The notes below the pieces were generated by a model, which saw only the letters and a list, made by a program, of their open reading frames with translations, ran no database searches and had not been told where the DNA came from. From Mycobacterium sp. AT1 (GTDB taxonomy: Bacteria > Actinomycetota > Actinomycetes > Mycobacteriales > Mycobacteriaceae), in contig NZ_MVOC01000031.1 of the NCBI RefSeq assembly GCF_002043095.1, forward strand, positions 1 to 64,000: DNA of 64,000 nt. The letters are read 5' to 3'. Of this stretch, positions 63,256-64,000 are shown one piece after another; position 1 is the first letter of the stretch; every line of letters starts with the position of its first letter. The position numbers and the translations under genes are program-made.

Positions 63256-64000
63256 GCCGCCTCCGTTCCGGCGCTGCGCTGGCTCGCGTACTGGCGGACG
63301 GCCTCCATTGCCGCGTATCCCGCTGCGGCCGCGACGATTCCGACCAAGGCGTCGATCGACCCGGGGACGAGGTAGTGCGAGGCCGTTGCGGCTGCGGCGC
63401 CGATGATCCACCCGGCGAACGCCGTTGGGCGATAGGCGAGGAGGCCGGCGTCGACCCTGCGCAGCACCAGTTGGTCGACGATCAGCACCGCTCCGATCGG
63501 GGGTACGAAGATGCCGAGCAGGTTGAGCCAGTCCAGGAAGTACGCCCAGACTCCGGTGGCCGCGACGACCAGGCCGACGACGCCGAGGCCGATGGCGATG
63601 GGCCGCATGCCCGCTCGGGTGATCCCCGACCAGCCGACGGCGCCGTTGTACAGGCAATGCGAGGCGACCGAACCGAGGTTGATGAAGACGAACACCACGG
63701 CGATGGCGGACAGCAGGACGCCGTGGCCCGTCAACAGGTTCAGGAACCCACCACCCTCGGTGGCCGGATCCTTGGATCCGCCGACCGCGACGACGAGACC
63801 GCCGACCGCATAGGCGATGAAGTTGGCCACCGGAAACGCCGTGAACGTGGCGGCCACCGCCGAGCGACCGCTGGTGGACCATCGGGTGAAGTCGGCGGTC
63901 ATCGTGCCGGAGTCGGCGAACCCGGCGATGACGATGCTGACGGCCGCGCCGAAGGACAGTGCGGTCCCCGCACCGTGGTAGGACATGACGTCACCGAAGG
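63252..64000 (-). CDS. NCS1-family nucleobase permease (5' end outside window)
   Basis: Partial gene: the frame is open to the window edge, and only the last 249 residues are seen. Several membrane helices and the NCS1 segment GFADSGTMTADFTRWSTSGRSA point to the CodB/cytosine-purine/uracil group. Coupled to amidase and dihydropyrimidinase, it should import the pyrimidine or its dihydro form. The true start lies right of position 64000. Confidence 0.85.
   Translation of the reverse strand, partial: FGDVMSYHGAGTALSFGAAVSIVIAGFADSGTMTADFTRWSTSGRSAVAATFTAFPVANFIAYAVGGLVVAVGGSKDPATEGGGFLNLLTGHGVLLSAIAVVFVFINLGSVASHCLYNGAVGWSGITRAGMRPIAIGLGVVGLVVAATGVWAYFLDWLNLLGIFVPPIGAVLIVDQLVLRRVDAGLLAYRPTAFAGWIIGAAAATASHYLVPGSIDALVGIVAAAAGYAAMEAVRQYASQRSAGTEAA

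Overview
The window is high-GC DNA from an actinobacterium, most likely a fast-growing mycobacterium (Mycolicibacterium or a close relative). Reasons: the coding bias, frequent GTG starts, long chains of 4-base start/stop overlaps (ATGA, GTGA), a deazaflavin (F420)-dependent nitroreductase-family protein, DUF3159 and DUF808 proteins, a mycobacterial-type RpiB and a PcaD-PcaC fusion (PcaL). There is no rRNA, tRNA, CRISPR array or prophage that I can see. About 58 protein genes fill nearly all of it. The last gene runs off the right edge.

Left part (0.3-32.9 kb), aromatic catabolism. pcaHGBL (343-3993) encodes ortho cleavage of protocatechuate to beta-ketoadipate. After a FadR-type GntR regulator comes a 25 kb block of divergent operons. 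(a) Rieske oxygenase, an unknown 181-aa protein, a PanB-like enzyme and an odd alpha/beta hydrolase. (b) A 3-hydroxyisobutyrate dehydrogenase-like enzyme. (c) A bicupin, an EutA-like ASKHA ATPase and a class II aldolase. (d) An ABC importer with a lipoprotein, plus an MFS protein. (e) A second lipoprotein, a bicupin, a TRIP13/Pch2-like AAA+ ATPase, an isochorismatase-fold protein and another bicupin. (f) A zinc dehydrogenase, LigK, LigJ and a 4,5-dihydroxyphthalate decarboxylase-like protein, with a divergent paralogue of the last. (g) Ferredoxin and ferredoxin reductase. (h) An RpiB / phosphoglycerate mutase / MFS operon. LigJ and LigK point to 4-oxalomesaconate as an intermediate that ends in pyruvate and oxaloacetate. 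Six promoters carry the same short palindrome (core GTnnnAC, best form TGGTATTACCA), which is the type of site FadR-subfamily GntR proteins bind. The block therefore looks like one regulon under the regulator at 4404. The unexpected members are the two ATPases usually seen as protein remodellers or reactivators (TRIP13-like and EutA-like), placed among cupin enzymes. I consider this the best candidate for an undescribed system.

Middle (32.9-40.6 kb): an F420-type small protein, an IS110-family element (about 33.38-35.05 kb), DUF3159, a CobW/G3E metallochaperone GTPase, an endonuclease/exonuclease/phosphatase-fold protein, a metallophosphoesterase and a BCCT osmolyte transporter.

Right (40.8-49.4 kb): an amine/polyamine-type nitrogen locus on the minus strand (glutamine synthetase-like ligase, APC permease, class III aminotransferase, amidohydrolase, Orn/Lys/Arg decarboxylase-fold protein). 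It is divergent from a class II glutamine amidotransferase and an RpiR regulator. Then 49.4-54.8 kb: MFS exporter, flavin monooxygenase divergent from a MarR regulator, a D-amino-acid-oxidase-type flavoprotein and DUF808. Far right (54.8-64 kb): reductive pyrimidine catabolism (NCS1 permease, amidase, dihydropyrimidinase; beta-alanine-type aminotransferase and MmsA; PucR regulator) with a CitE-like lyase inserted. Large inverted repeats sit at two convergent gene junctions (54728-54791 and 59411-59468).
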